Shown here: positions 26,513-35,026 of the stretch, one piece after another
How positions within the stretch are numbered: the first letter of the stretch is position 1
How the letters are laid out: the number at the start of each line of letters is the position of its first letter
DNA from: Bdellovibrio sp. ArHS
GTDB taxonomy: Bacteria; Bdellovibrionota; Bdellovibrionia; Bdellovibrionales; Bdellovibrionaceae
DNA: 64,000 nucleotides
Reading direction: 5' to 3'
Assembly: GCF_000786105.1 (NCBI RefSeq)
Contig: NZ_JTEV01000004.1
Span: forward strand, 1 to 64,000
Made by a program: the position numbers and the translations under genes
The notes under the pieces: generated by a model
Seen by the model: the letters and a program-made list of their open reading frames with translations, nothing else
Database searches by the model: none
What the model was told of the DNA's origin: nothing

Positions 26513-27517
26513 TCAGAAGATTTTGGCGCAGCGGGCGGCCATCACTTGGTTTTTTTGTTGCACAAGTTTCCACAGAATTTTTGCGCCCAATTCGTTATTC
26601 ATCAATTCCGGATGAAACTGCAGAAGGAGTCCTCGGCCATTTTTAAACTCCGTTGCTTCGGTGACGCCGTCGTGGCTTCGCGCTGCGATTTGCAGGAAGC
26701 CACCTTCTTTAAAAATGACGGATTGGTGATGCAAGGAATTCACGGTCATCTTCATCTGCGCATCTGCGAATGGCTTTAAAAGATTGAACTTCGTTTCCAC
26801 CACCTGGATCGGGTGCCAGTCATTGCCATGGGCAACCTGAGCGCCGATATGAAAGGGAATGTCTTGAATCAACTGATATCCTAAAGCTACAGAAGTGATT
26901 TGTGAGCCGCGGCAGACGCCAAGTAAAAAACCTTTTTCTTGTGCAACATAAGACTTGATCAAAGCCACTTCGAATTGATCTCGCGTAGGATTCGTGTTTT
27001 TTGCATGGATGTTTTCTTTTTTATAAAGATAGGTGTCGACGTCATCCCCACCCATGGCAACCATCAGCGGAAATTTCTCTGCGATATGTTTGAAAAGTTC
27101 CCGGGTTTCATCGTGACTTAAACCCAAGTTTGCATTGACGGGAAGAATATAAGAAGTTTGTCGAGATTGCTGAAACAGACGCTTGAAGTTTTGCACGCGT
27201 AAGGAGTTTCGCGTGTAGTCTTTTGGCAGGTTTGCAATCAACAAAGCGCGGCTTTCCCGATTTTCCTGCGTCACCGGAATAAAGCGAGTTGCAGAAAGCA
27301 AAGGACGACGTCCTTCGAAGAGTTCCATCAGATCAGGATTCTTTTCCAGGTTTTTCAGATAGCGTTCTGCCGCTGCTTCCGGAGTTTCATTGTTGCGAAC
27401 AGGCAGTATTAAAGGTGCCATGGCTTCTTGAGTATGCCACTCAAAAAGACGCAGATTCTCTGTGGCGAATGCCGAGAGCGCGGGGAATAGGACTATAAAT
27501 AAAGCCAAAAGCTGCAT
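26513..27517 (-). CDS. Secreted class I glutamine amidotransferase-like (peptidase C26) hydrolase
   Basis: 334 residues; CAGGAGAACCTTTG precedes the ATG at 27517. A signal peptide (1-18) is unusual for the class. The glutaminase-like triad is present: nucleophile Cys in LLGVCRGSQI and His-x-Glu in LLQFHPELM, as in gamma-glutamyl-GABA hydrolase PuuD. The N-terminal 130 residues (AAERYLKNLEKNPDLMELFEGR) are extra. A periplasmic gamma-glutamyl hydrolase could cut poly- or oligo-gamma-glutamyl compounds, or peptidoglycan-derived peptides; this is inference. Confidence 0.8.
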   Translation of the reverse strand: MQLLALFIVLFPALSAFATENLRLFEWHTQEAMAPLILPVRNNETPEAAAERYLKNLEKNPDLMELFEGRRPLLSATRFIPVTQENRESRALLIANLPKDYTRNSLRVQNFKRLFQQSRQTSYILPVNANLGLSHDETRELFKHIAEKFPLMVAMGGDDVDTYLYKKENIHAKNTNPTRDQFEVALIKSYVAQEKGFLLGVCRGSQITSVALGYQLIQDIPFHIGAQVAHGNDWHPIQVVETKFNLLKPFADAQMKMTVNSLHHQSVIFKEGGFLQIAARSHDGVTEATEFKNGRGLLLQFHPELMNNELGAKILWKLVQQKNQVMAARCAKIF

Positions 27518-27687
27518 CAAAGGTTCTCCTGCTTTCTTTTATTAGCAAAGCAGGTGCCGTCCATCGATCCGGAGAACCTTGGATTTAATGAAGCGTTTCA
27601 AAGGTTTGAAGGGCTGTTTCACTATGAGATGCAGAGTCTTTGCACATCAGAACAAAATAGGGCTCTGATAAGCTTGGACCACTTGAT

Positions 27688-28056
27688 CTACTTTTCGAAC
27701 TGGTTCGTACGAAGCATCACCAAAGTGCAGGCTTCTAATGTCTCAATGCCTGCTTTCTGTAAGGTGGCTTCGATATCCCGAGATTCCGTCCCGGGATTGA
27801 AGATCACCCGTCGCGGTTTAAGCTGAAGAATTTTATCAACATGGGCCTGCAGATTCGTGGGATTCATATAGAGGGTCACGGTGTCGATATTTTTTAAATC
27901 ATTTAAAGACGCGCTAACGGGCACACCTTCGATTTCCTCAAGGCCCGGATTCACCGGAAAGACCGTGTGCCCGTATTCCTGCAACATCTTCAAGGCAAGG
28001 TAAGAATAACGCTCTGGATTTTTACTGGCACCAAGGATAGCTACTTTTTCTTTCAT
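27688..28056 (-). CDS. CoA-binding domain protein (YccU-like)
   Basis: 122 residues forming one Rossmann-like CoA_binding_2 domain: VAILGASKNPERYSYLALK, then VFPVNPGLEEIEGVP and VIFNPGTESRDIEATLQKAG. This stand-alone fold is widespread and binds CoA; its function is unknown. It lies 38 nt downstream of nosY on the same strand and may be cotranscribed, although nothing ties it to nitrous-oxide reduction. Confidence 0.88.
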   Translation of the reverse strand: MKEKVAILGASKNPERYSYLALKMLQEYGHTVFPVNPGLEEIEGVPVSASLNDLKNIDTVTLYMNPTNLQAHVDKILQLKPRRVIFNPGTESRDIEATLQKAGIETLEACTLVMLRTNQFEK

Positions 28057-28094
28057 ATTAAAAGCCTATACGAATTTCGATATTGCCGTCACTT

Positions 28095-28871
28095 TTAAAA
28101 GTCTTTGTATTTAAATCTGACCCAGGCGGCCGAGACTGGCAGTACAATCCACAATGAAAGTGCCAGACCGCATAGAGTCTGAATGAATCCACTGTCCCAG
28201 GCTCGCTGTAAAAGCAGTCCGGCATAACCGATCCATAGCGAATTTTCGTCGTGTGCCAGGTTCTGGAATTTCAAAAGAGTCAGAGGGTTTAAGGCGCTGA
28301 GACCTAAGATAATTTTCTCTAAGGGATAAGACGCATAATTGATGATAATCCACAGACTGACACTGTCCAAAACAAGGCAGAATAAAAGAACGAGTCCCGC
28401 TGCAACGGCCATGGCTTTCAGTCGATCTTGAATTTGAATAGCCAAAAGAAATCCGAGACCGGTAAAAATAATCTCGACGACGGTTTGGCTGACCAGAAGG
28501 CGCAAGTTTTCTTCAGGGGATAAAGAAGCCCCCATTTGCAAAAGCAAGGAGGCATCCGTAAATAGAGCAAGGGAAAGGCCGAAGGCCAGAAAGCGGGCGA
28601 TGAAAACGGTTTTTCTTTGAATAGGTTGGGTCAGTATCAAAGAGATGAATTCTGAGTTGTTTTGCCAAGAAAGGGTCGCAAAAAGCAAAAGCCCGATTGA
28701 ATGAAAGAATAAGATTGAGTTCATGGTGCTGACAAAAAGCTGTTGAGGCTCGTTGCTAAAGTAACGGAGGGCAAAAAGAATAAGATTGAAGGCCGCTAAA
28801 TAAATCCACAGCCAACGGCTTTGAGCGAGGGCGAGGGATTCATATTTAAAAAGAGTCTTAAATTTTCGCAT
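28095..28871 (-). CDS. nosY: NosY-like ABC-2 permease
   Basis: 258 residues with six predicted membrane segments (LWIYLAAFNLILFALRYF, SIGLLLFATLSWQ, GLVLLFCLVLDSVSLWIIINY). Start at the ATG of MRKFKTLFKYESLAL, overlapping the end of nosF by 14 nt; the longer frame is not supported. With NosF it forms the NosFY transporter that, in Pseudomonas stutzeri, hands energy or a conformational change to NosD so that copper moves from NosL to NosZ. Last nos gene of the cluster. Confidence 0.85.
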   Translation of the reverse strand: MRKFKTLFKYESLALAQSRWLWIYLAAFNLILFALRYFSNEPQQLFVSTMNSILFFHSIGLLLFATLSWQNNSEFISLILTQPIQRKTVFIARFLAFGLSLALFTDASLLLQMGASLSPEENLRLLVSQTVVEIIFTGLGFLLAIQIQDRLKAMAVAAGLVLLFCLVLDSVSLWIIINYASYPLEKIILGLSALNPLTLLKFQNLAHDENSLWIGYAGLLLQRAWDSGFIQTLCGLALSLWIVLPVSAAWVRFKYKDF

Positions 28872-29574
28872 GAGACACCTCATTGCTTTTAGAAAGAACA
28901 TGGACGATCGAACTTTCAAAGCCCGTTACGCCAGTTTGACTTTCGAGGTCACTGACCAGACCGCTGTAGGCCCATTGGCCATCAAGAAGAAAGTGGACCT
29001 TGTCAGAAAGTTGTTCGATTTCACTGGTAATGTGCGAGATTAAAAGAACGGTGGTCTTGTGTGCCCTGGCCATAAGAATTTTTTTAAAATGGGCGGCAGC
29101 CACGGGATCTAAGCCCACTGTAGGCTCGTCTAGTATGATCAAAGGGACATCAAACATTAAAGTCGCAATCAGAAAACACTTTTGAAAGTTTCCGCCGGAA
29201 AGAGCCTTTAAAGGCTTTGTCAGTTCGCTGGAAAAATCAAATTCACGGATCAGCAAGTCTTTGAAAACGGCTTTTTCTCCGCGCAGATCTTCGATGAAGG
29301 TGAAAAGTTCTTGCGGCGAGGTGTTGCGCGGAGCTTCGGGGTGTTGGGGTAACCAGGAGACTTTTTCTCGGCAATTTTTCAACGGCACGCCGTCTAAAAG
29401 AACGTCGCCTGCGTCGATATGGACCAGTCCCAGCATGGACTTGATCAAAGTCGTTTTGCCGCAACCGTTCGGTCCCAGAATACCATGAATCAATCCCTCT
29501 TCGAACTTGCCGTTCAGACGATCCAGGACTTTCTTTTTGCCATAAGACTTACTAAGACTGCGAATTTCTATCAT
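28858..29574 (-). CDS. nosF: NosF-like ABC ATPase
   Basis: 238 residues with Walker A GPNGCGKTT, signature LSGGNFQKC, Walker B LIILDEPTVGLDP and switch His (LISHI). The ATG overlaps the TGA of nosD by the ATGA pattern, and the gene overlaps nosY. NosF powers the NosDFY copper-site maturation complex. Upstream extension of the frame into nosD is not used. Confidence 0.93.
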   Translation of the reverse strand: MIEIRSLSKSYGKKKVLDRLNGKFEEGLIHGILGPNGCGKTTLIKSMLGLVHIDAGDVLLDGVPLKNCREKVSWLPQHPEAPRNTSPQELFTFIEDLRGEKAVFKDLLIREFDFSSELTKPLKALSGGNFQKCFLIATLMFDVPLIILDEPTVGLDPVAAAHFKKILMARAHKTTVLLISHITSEIEQLSDKVHFLLDGQWAYSGLVSDLESQTGVTGFESSIVHVLSKSNEVSHAKI

Positions 29575-30821
29575 TTGTTCCCCCGGGATAAATGCGGCAT
29601 GAGAGGCTCTGGATCGCGTAGACTGACTGGAGAAATGGCCGGAAACATCTGCTCTGCCCAATCCAGGAATTTCAAAATCGGCGTGCCCACAAGAAGAATG
29701 CTGAGATTGTATTTCTCAAGTAAATATGAGGAAAAACTGGTGGGTTGGTAGGGAAGATCCACAATTCCATCCTGATTCAAATCGACATTCTGGTGGTGAG
29801 CCCAATAATTTCCTTTAAAGGTATTTAAGTTCGTTTGCGAGTTTGTCGCGACTTCCAGAGTATTATCCAGGAAGGCGTTGCCCTGAAACAGATTCGAATC
29901 GCACGAGCTGAGCAGGCGAATGGCCCAGCCGTTTTTATCAAAACGATTCGAATGGATATTGTTTCTGTTGGAACCTTCCATAAAAATGGCCACGGTATTC
30001 CTGAGGAATTCGTTGCCGACGATCTCAGAGTCCGAGATGTCCTTCAAAAGAAGACCGAACGAGGCAGACCCTTTGTTGTCCGCATATTCATTGTTCAGCA
30101 TTTTGACTCTTTTAGAGTACATCACGGCGACACCAGCGTCGTTACCGCTGAACGTGTTGTTACGAAAGGTGTTGTCATTAGAAAACATAAAGTGCAGTCC
30201 GTAGCGTTGATTTCCCCGGATTGTATTGTCGAAGATTTCTCCGGCTTCGGTGAACTCCAGATAGATGCCATCGCGATGACCGTGCACGGTGTTTTTTGTC
30301 AGCCGCATGTGTGTCGTTTTCCAAAGGTGAATTCCATCACCTAAAAGACCTGCCGGTACGGAATTGGTGGTGATATTATTTCCGCTGACGCTGCAGGCGC
30401 TGGAATTGGCAATCATGATTCCATATTGTGAGTCCACGATCTGGTTGTCTGCGATCAGACAGCCCGAGGTGTTAGAAACTTTGATAGAGGCGTAGTCATG
30501 ATAGGTGCTTTTGCCAGAGCCGACAGTTTTAAATCCTTTGACTGTGGTGTTGGGCGCCTGAATGAGAATTGTATCCCCCTCACCCAGGTGGAAAATTGTG
30601 GCACCAGTTTCGCCGATAAGGCTGATGCTTTTTGTGATCGTCAGGGTTTCTTCTTTGTATTCTCCGGCCTTGACCAGAATTAGATCGCCGTCTTGGGCCT
30701 TGTGTAGTGCAGACCGAATCGTTTGGAGGTCACAATGAGCGCACACTTCCAACGTTCGCGAAAATGCGGAAGTGCCGAAGAAAGAAAGCAGGCATATTGA
30801 AAGAAGGGCGAAAAAGTTCAT
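29571..30821 (-). CDS. nosD: NosD periplasmic copper-maturation protein
   Basis: 416 residues: signal peptide (1-21) and a right-handed parallel beta-helix of CASH/NosD type, with repeated N-x-x-x-G/N-N rungs such as NTVHGHRDGIYLEF and YGLHFMFSNDNTFRNN. In denitrifiers NosD docks on NosFY and receives copper from NosL for the CuZ site of NosZ. It overlaps nosL by 4 nt and nosF by 4 nt. Length fits the family (about 400-440 aa). Confidence 0.94.
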   Translation of the reverse strand: MNFFALLSICLLSFFGTSAFSRTLEVCAHCDLQTIRSALHKAQDGDLILVKAGEYKEETLTITKSISLIGETGATIFHLGEGDTILIQAPNTTVKGFKTVGSGKSTYHDYASIKVSNTSGCLIADNQIVDSQYGIMIANSSACSVSGNNITTNSVPAGLLGDGIHLWKTTHMRLTKNTVHGHRDGIYLEFTEAGEIFDNTIRGNQRYGLHFMFSNDNTFRNNTFSGNDAGVAVMYSKRVKMLNNEYADNKGSASFGLLLKDISDSEIVGNEFLRNTVAIFMEGSNRNNIHSNRFDKNGWAIRLLSSCDSNLFQGNAFLDNTLEVATNSQTNLNTFKGNYWAHHQNVDLNQDGIVDLPYQPTSFSSYLLEKYNLSILLVGTPILKFLDWAEQMFPAISPVSLRDPEPLMPHLSRGNK

Positions 30822-31219
30822 CGCTCCGCCTCATTTAAATTTATTTTTGGTAAGTTCATTTCCTTTTTGTGAGCTTGAATATTCGTACCCATGGGGCCCC
30901 GCATGCTTTCGTCTCTATAAAGCTGGATGCGGTCCTGACGGGTGAGTTCGGAACTTGCAAAGTCAACGAAATAGACCTCTTTAATATGATCCTTTTCAGA
31001 GTGATGGGTGTGGGCCAGACACTCCACAGAGTCGAACTTCAAAGTGCGACCTTCGTTGGTTAATAAAGCTCCACCGTATCTTTTATCCGTGATCTGCATT
31101 TTGCAATGATCGCAATAGTCGTGCCCATAATGAATCGGTTCGACTTTTTTTTCCGTGCAACCCCACAATAGCAGGGTTGATAGAATAAGGATGCTAAGAA
31201 GGTGCAGCGATTGTTTCAT
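30818..31219 (-). CDS. nosL: NosL copper-chaperone lipoprotein
   Basis: 133 residues with lipobox LLWGC (Cys about 21). Mature part begins with HYGHDYCDHCKMQITDKRYGG: the C-x-x-C-x-M motif is the Cu(I) site of NosL. A second SVECLAHTHH segment could add ligands. Anchored in the outer membrane, it delivers Cu+ to NosD. In this cluster nosL precedes nosD, unlike the Pseudomonas order where it follows nosY. Confidence 0.94.
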   Translation of the reverse strand: MKQSLHLLSILILSTLLLWGCTEKKVEPIHYGHDYCDHCKMQITDKRYGGALLTNEGRTLKFDSVECLAHTHHSEKDHIKEVYFVDFASSELTRQDRIQLYRDESMRGPMGTNIQAHKKEMNLPKINLNEAER

Positions 31220-31223
31220 AAAT

Positions 31224-31793
31224 TTATCCCCAGAGCTCTTTGGCTCTTAAATAGAGAACATAAAGAACCGCTAAAAAGGAGACCATCATCAGCCACCCGC
31301 CGATTGCGGGATAGGAATAGATGGAAATATTCAGCAGAGTCTCTGAACCGAAAAGAGGCGGTTGATAAGACATTCCAGGCACCTTGATCGGAGCATCCGG
31401 ACTGAGGTTGTGGCCATAGTCGTATTCCCATTTCCAAAAGTCATAAAGCGCGAAGAGCGAAAAGGCTGCGAAACTCAGGAAATAAAGACCGATACTGACA
31501 AGATGAGGCCATGCCAAGGCCACGGCACCCACAACCAGAATGCCCGCGATGAGCTTGGGAAAATAAACCAGCTCGGGAATGTCTGATGGCGTGATCGCTT
31601 TCATTCCGACATAATGGTTCAGAATGTTAATATTATTAAGATCACCTGAAATCTTATTCAGCCAGATTTGCAGATTCAATCCTTCCGGATATTGGGGCGC
31701 AAAAATAGCGATATCCCAAAGCGGCAAAATCAGTGTTGAAGCCAAAAAAATGAGACTCACCAGAAGAAGAATTCGAATTATTTTTTTATTCAT
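31224..31793 (-). CDS. NosB-like membrane protein
   Basis: 189 residues from the ATG of MNKKIIRILLLV; the ORF's earlier Met has no ribosome site. Four membrane segments surround a periplasmic loop with FAPQYPEGLNLQIWLNKI and NINILNHYVGM. A membrane protein of this type (NosB) follows nosZ in clade II clusters of Wolinella, Anaeromyxobacter and Bacteroidetes; its role is unknown but it is used as a clade marker. It lies 52 nt after nosZ and 4 nt before nosL. Confidence 0.82.
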   Translation of the reverse strand: MNKKIIRILLLVSLIFLASTLILPLWDIAIFAPQYPEGLNLQIWLNKISGDLNNINILNHYVGMKAITPSDIPELVYFPKLIAGILVVGAVALAWPHLVSIGLYFLSFAAFSLFALYDFWKWEYDYGHNLSPDAPIKVPGMSYQPPLFGSETLLNISIYSYPAIGGWLMMVSFLAVLYVLYLRAKELWG

Positions 31794-31845
31794 AGATACC
31801 TCTAAATTCAAAAGGGCGACTTGCATCGCCCCTCTCTGATCTCCG

Positions 31846-33813
31846 TTATTTTCCTTGATTGAATTTTAGCGGAGTTGACGAGCCCGGCGCGGAAACTCGG
31901 ATATAACCCTGCATTTCCTGGTGCAGCGCTGAACAGAAGTCAGTACAGTAGAATGGATAGATGCCTGGTTTTGAAGGCGTCCATTTGAACGTGCTAGTTT
32001 CACCTGGCATCAAAAGAAGCTCTGAGGTGTTGGCACCGATGATAGAGAATCCGTGCGCAATATCCCAGTCCTGCTCAAGATTCGTCACGTGGAAGTAGAC
32101 GGTGTCGCCCACTTTAATGCCCTCGATGTTGTCAGGCATGAAGTGAGAGCGAATGGCTGTTCCATAAACGTGCACCACATTGCCTTCGCGAACCACGCGA
32201 GCCTCTTTTTCGCCCCGAGCTACGAACGGATGCTTGTTGTCTTCCAATGTGTAGATCTTTTTCACCTTGTCTTTAATTAGGCTGGCTTCGAATCCCACGG
32301 CATAGTGCGGTTCACCGACGGTCGGGAAGTCCAAAAGCATTTCCATTTTATCGCCCGAAATATCGATCAACTGCGCGGATTGCGGCAGCTCTGGTCCCAC
32401 GGGCAGATAGCGGTCTTTGGTGATCTTATTCATCGCCAAAAGGTATTTACCCCAAGGTTGTTTTGAGCCACTGCCTGGAATCATGATGTGACCCAAAGAA
32501 TAGTAGGTTGGGATGCGATCCACAACTTCCCAAGTTCCGAGTTTCCATTTCACGACTTCAGAGCTGACGAAGCAGGATGTATAAGCATTGCCTTTACCGT
32601 CAAATTCAGTGTGCAAAGGACCTAAACAGGGTTTTTTAACTTCTCCGGCCAAAACAGATTCGTAGTCCAAAACCTTCACGCCGTCATAGTCGCCGCTGAA
32701 TTTTTTGTCTTCAATCGCCTTGACGATCTTGTTGAAGTCATAAGCGGTGATCTGAGCCGCCAGTTTGCCTCCGGCAATGATGTATTGACCGGATGGATCG
32801 ACGTCAGCACCATGAGGCGATTTTGCGACCGGGGCGTAGTATAGAACGCCGTCACAGTCCTTAATATCCAACATTTTGACTTTTTCGATGGTCGTTGAAG
32901 TGGCGGTATGAGTGGCTTCATTCAACTCATTGTGAACGTGCTGGCCGTCAACGGTTTTCGCTTTGCCGGCGGCGACACATTCTTCCGCTTTTTTCCAGTT
33001 CACGATTGCCAACAAGTCTTTGTCATTCTTCGAAGCGTTGATTTCAATAAGAGTCGATGCTTTTTCGGAATTGTAAGACGTCAAGAAACAGTATCCGTGA
33101 GACATGCCTTTACCACAGGAAGCCAAGTCATAGTCGATACCTGGAACCAAAAGCTGGAAGGCCACTTCCATTTTTTCCTCTTTACCGAATTTAATAAAGG
33201 AAATGGTTCCTTTTACTTCCTCTTTCATTTTATCCAACGCCACGTCTTTATTGGGAAGTGGAATCGAGAAACGTGTCGAGGCAATAAGGTATTCGGTGTT
33301 TTCCGTAAGGTACGGAGATCCGTGATTTCCGCCAGAGTTGGGGATCTCGATAATCTCAGTCGTCTTGAATGTCTTTAAATCAATTTTGGCAATACGAGGA
33401 GTGTTGTTGGCATTGATATAGACGTAACGACCGTCCACTTTTCCGTCCGTTAAAGACAATTGCGGATGGTGCGAATCATCCCACGGGACGAAGCCGTGAC
33501 TGGTGTTCAACATTTTTTTTGTTTCTTCGGTAAATCCGTAGCCGTTTTCAGGATTCACTGAATACACGGGAATCACTCTAAGAAGTCGACCTGAAGGAAG
33601 GCCGTAGACTGCGAGCTGACCGCTGAAACCTCCAGATAGAAATGAGTAAAATTCGTCGTGCTTACCAGGTGCTACATAAACTTTTTCTGCTGCGTTTTTA
33701 CTGACCGATGCGCCGCCCGCGCTGGAGGGTTTCTTCGGCGTACAGGCAAACATTGATGCCGCAAAGCCGATGCCCACTGCGACAGTGACCATAGTTTTGT
33801 TATTTATTTTCAT
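31846..33813 (-). CDS. nosZ: Nitrous-oxide reductase, clade II type
   Basis: 655 residues from the ATG after AAAGGAACTGCC. The leader MVTVAVGIGFAASMFAC is a Sec/lipoprotein signal, not a twin-arginine one; the long upstream frame is spurious. The beta-propeller CuZ ligands are visible (DSHHPQ, GNHGSPY, SPHGADVDPSG, GPLHTEFDGKGNAY, GEPHYAVG) and the C-terminal cupredoxin has the CuA set (AHGF and CTDFCSALHQEM). All metal motifs are intact. Reduces N2O to N2 in the periplasm. Sec export and a nosB neighbour both place it in clade II. Confidence 0.97.
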   Translation of the reverse strand: MKINNKTMVTVAVGIGFAASMFACTPKKPSSAGGASVSKNAAEKVYVAPGKHDEFYSFLSGGFSGQLAVYGLPSGRLLRVIPVYSVNPENGYGFTEETKKMLNTSHGFVPWDDSHHPQLSLTDGKVDGRYVYINANNTPRIAKIDLKTFKTTEIIEIPNSGGNHGSPYLTENTEYLIASTRFSIPLPNKDVALDKMKEEVKGTISFIKFGKEEKMEVAFQLLVPGIDYDLASCGKGMSHGYCFLTSYNSEKASTLIEINASKNDKDLLAIVNWKKAEECVAAGKAKTVDGQHVHNELNEATHTATSTTIEKVKMLDIKDCDGVLYYAPVAKSPHGADVDPSGQYIIAGGKLAAQITAYDFNKIVKAIEDKKFSGDYDGVKVLDYESVLAGEVKKPCLGPLHTEFDGKGNAYTSCFVSSEVVKWKLGTWEVVDRIPTYYSLGHIMIPGSGSKQPWGKYLLAMNKITKDRYLPVGPELPQSAQLIDISGDKMEMLLDFPTVGEPHYAVGFEASLIKDKVKKIYTLEDNKHPFVARGEKEARVVREGNVVHVYGTAIRSHFMPDNIEGIKVGDTVYFHVTNLEQDWDIAHGFSIIGANTSELLLMPGETSTFKWTPSKPGIYPFYCTDFCSALHQEMQGYIRVSAPGSSTPLKFNQGK

Positions 33814-33864
33814 GGCAGTTCCTTTCATTTTTTTTGACGTTGCCATTGGTGTTTGTGCCATAAC

Positions 33865-33878
33865 ATGACTTACATCAC
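33865..33878. promoter_or_regulatory. CRP/FNR-family-like palindrome between nosZ and cytochrome gene
   Basis: ATGAC-N4-ATCAC: TGA-N6-TCA, the core spacing of FNR/DNR/NNR-type sites (TTGAT-N4-ATCAA), with outer positions less ideal. It is in the 118-nt divergent region, about 52 nt from nosZ and 54 nt from the cytochrome start. Denitrification genes are commonly controlled by this family. Confidence 0.45.
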
Positions 33879-33931
33879 TTATCTTAATTCGTTGTTCGGA
33901 TATTATGTCCTTCGTCATAAGGAGATAGAAT

Positions 33932-34390
33932 ATGCAGAAAATTGTCTTAGCGTTTCTTGTTATCAATATGTTTTCAGTTGTGAGTTGTACGAAGAAAGAA
34001 GAAGTGAGTAGTCCCGATGTTTTCTCTGCGGCTGCAGCACCTACGACTGGAGGTGGAGACATTGGAGTGGGTCCTATTACTTCTCTGGTTCTTGAGTCAG
34101 AAATTAAAGCCGACTTGGTTAAACATGGTACGGAAGTTTTTTCGGCTAAATGCGCTGCTTGCCATAAGATGGGAGAAAGATATGTGGGGCCGGATCTGAA
34201 AGGTGTCACGGAACGAAGAAAGCCCGAGTGGATCATGAATATGATCTTGAATCCTCAAGAGATGACACAAAAGGATCCAATCGCTCAGGAACTTCTGGGT
34301 GAGTACATGACACAAATGACTTTTCAGAATGTCACTCAGGATGAAACCAGAGCGATTCTTGAGTACTTCCGCAGTATCGATAAAAAATAG
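33932..34390 (+). CDS. c-type cytochrome lipoprotein
   Basis: 152 residues. Lipobox FSVVSC (Cys about 19), a linker rich in Ala/Gly/Pro, then a class I cytochrome c domain with CAACHKM heme site, YVGPDLKGV and distal Met in EYMTQMTF. AAGGAGATAGAAT precedes the ATG. It is divergent from nosZ across 118 nt with a CRP/FNR-like site. Clade II systems use c-type cytochromes to feed NosZ; this one is the natural candidate donor, by inference from position. Confidence 0.9.
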   Translation: MQKIVLAFLVINMFSVVSCTKKEEVSSPDVFSAAAAPTTGGGDIGVGPITSLVLESEIKADLVKHGTEVFSAKCAACHKMGERYVGPDLKGVTERRKPEWIMNMILNPQEMTQKDPIAQELLGEYMTQMTFQNVTQDETRAILEYFRSIDKK

Positions 34391-34402
34391 AGGAAAAAGT
34401 AT

Positions 34403-34948
34403 ATGAAAAAGATAGTTGGTTTAATGGTGATTGCTGTTGCACTCAATTCCTGCACCAATAAAGCAGATGTTTCTTCAGAAGGAACGGCGGCGGCTCCGGT
34501 GCCAGGACAGGCCGCGGTGGTCGATGATGTTTCACAAAAGAATGTTGTGCAGATTGCTGTGGGTTCTAAAGATCACACGGTGCTGGTGAAAGCACTTCAA
34601 GCGGCAGAGCTTGTTGACGTTCTAGCTAATCCCGGGCCGTTTACGGTATTTGCTCCTGTGAACAGTGCTTTTGATAAACTTCCTGCGGGCACCGTGGAAG
34701 GTCTTTTGAAAGCGGATAAAAAAGAGGCGCTGGCAGATATTCTTCAGCATCACGTTTTTGTTGGAATTCTTAAAGAGGCGGATTTGACTGACGGGCGCGT
34801 CTTGAATCAAGTCGATCTGACCGATGTGACGATTCACCGAAAAGACGGCAAGCTTTATGTGGACGATGCTTTGATCGTAGCTTCGGTCCCTGCTGCGAAT
34901 GGTATTATTCATATCATCGATGGCGTACTTTTACCGAAGAAGAAATAG
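34403..34948 (+). CDS. Fasciclin-domain lipoprotein
   Basis: 181 residues with lipobox AVALNSC and one fasciclin (FAS1) domain: TVLVKALQAAELVDVL, GPFTVFAPVNSAFDKLPAGT and ILQHHVFVGIL, ending ANGIIHIIDGVLLPKKK. 12 nt after the cytochrome gene, so they probably form one unit. FAS1 lipoproteins mediate adhesion or bind partner proteins; association with nos genes has been seen in other N2O reducers but the role is unknown. Confidence 0.9.
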   Translation: MKKIVGLMVIAVALNSCTNKADVSSEGTAAAPVPGQAAVVDDVSQKNVVQIAVGSKDHTVLVKALQAAELVDVLANPGPFTVFAPVNSAFDKLPAGTVEGLLKADKKEALADILQHHVFVGILKEADLTDGRVLNQVDLTDVTIHRKDGKLYVDDALIVASVPAANGIIHIIDGVLLPKKK

Positions 34949-34997
34949 ATTTCCTCCGGAGAGTGTCTCGACTCATTCTCCGGGCGTTGTTCCTAGA

Positions 34998-35026
34998 ACC
35001 CACGGCACTGTTGTCGTGGGTTTTTT
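34998..35026 (+). terminator. Terminator of cytochrome-fasciclin unit
   Basis: Stem ACCCACG/CGTGGGT, 10-nt loop, then a T-run. It overlaps the stop of the convergent 57-codon gene by 2 nt. Confidence 0.88.

Noticed and set aside
33814-34236. N-terminal extension of nosZ
   Set aside because: The upstream 141 codons overlap the divergent cytochrome gene and promoter; the signal peptide and ribosome site fix the start at 33813.
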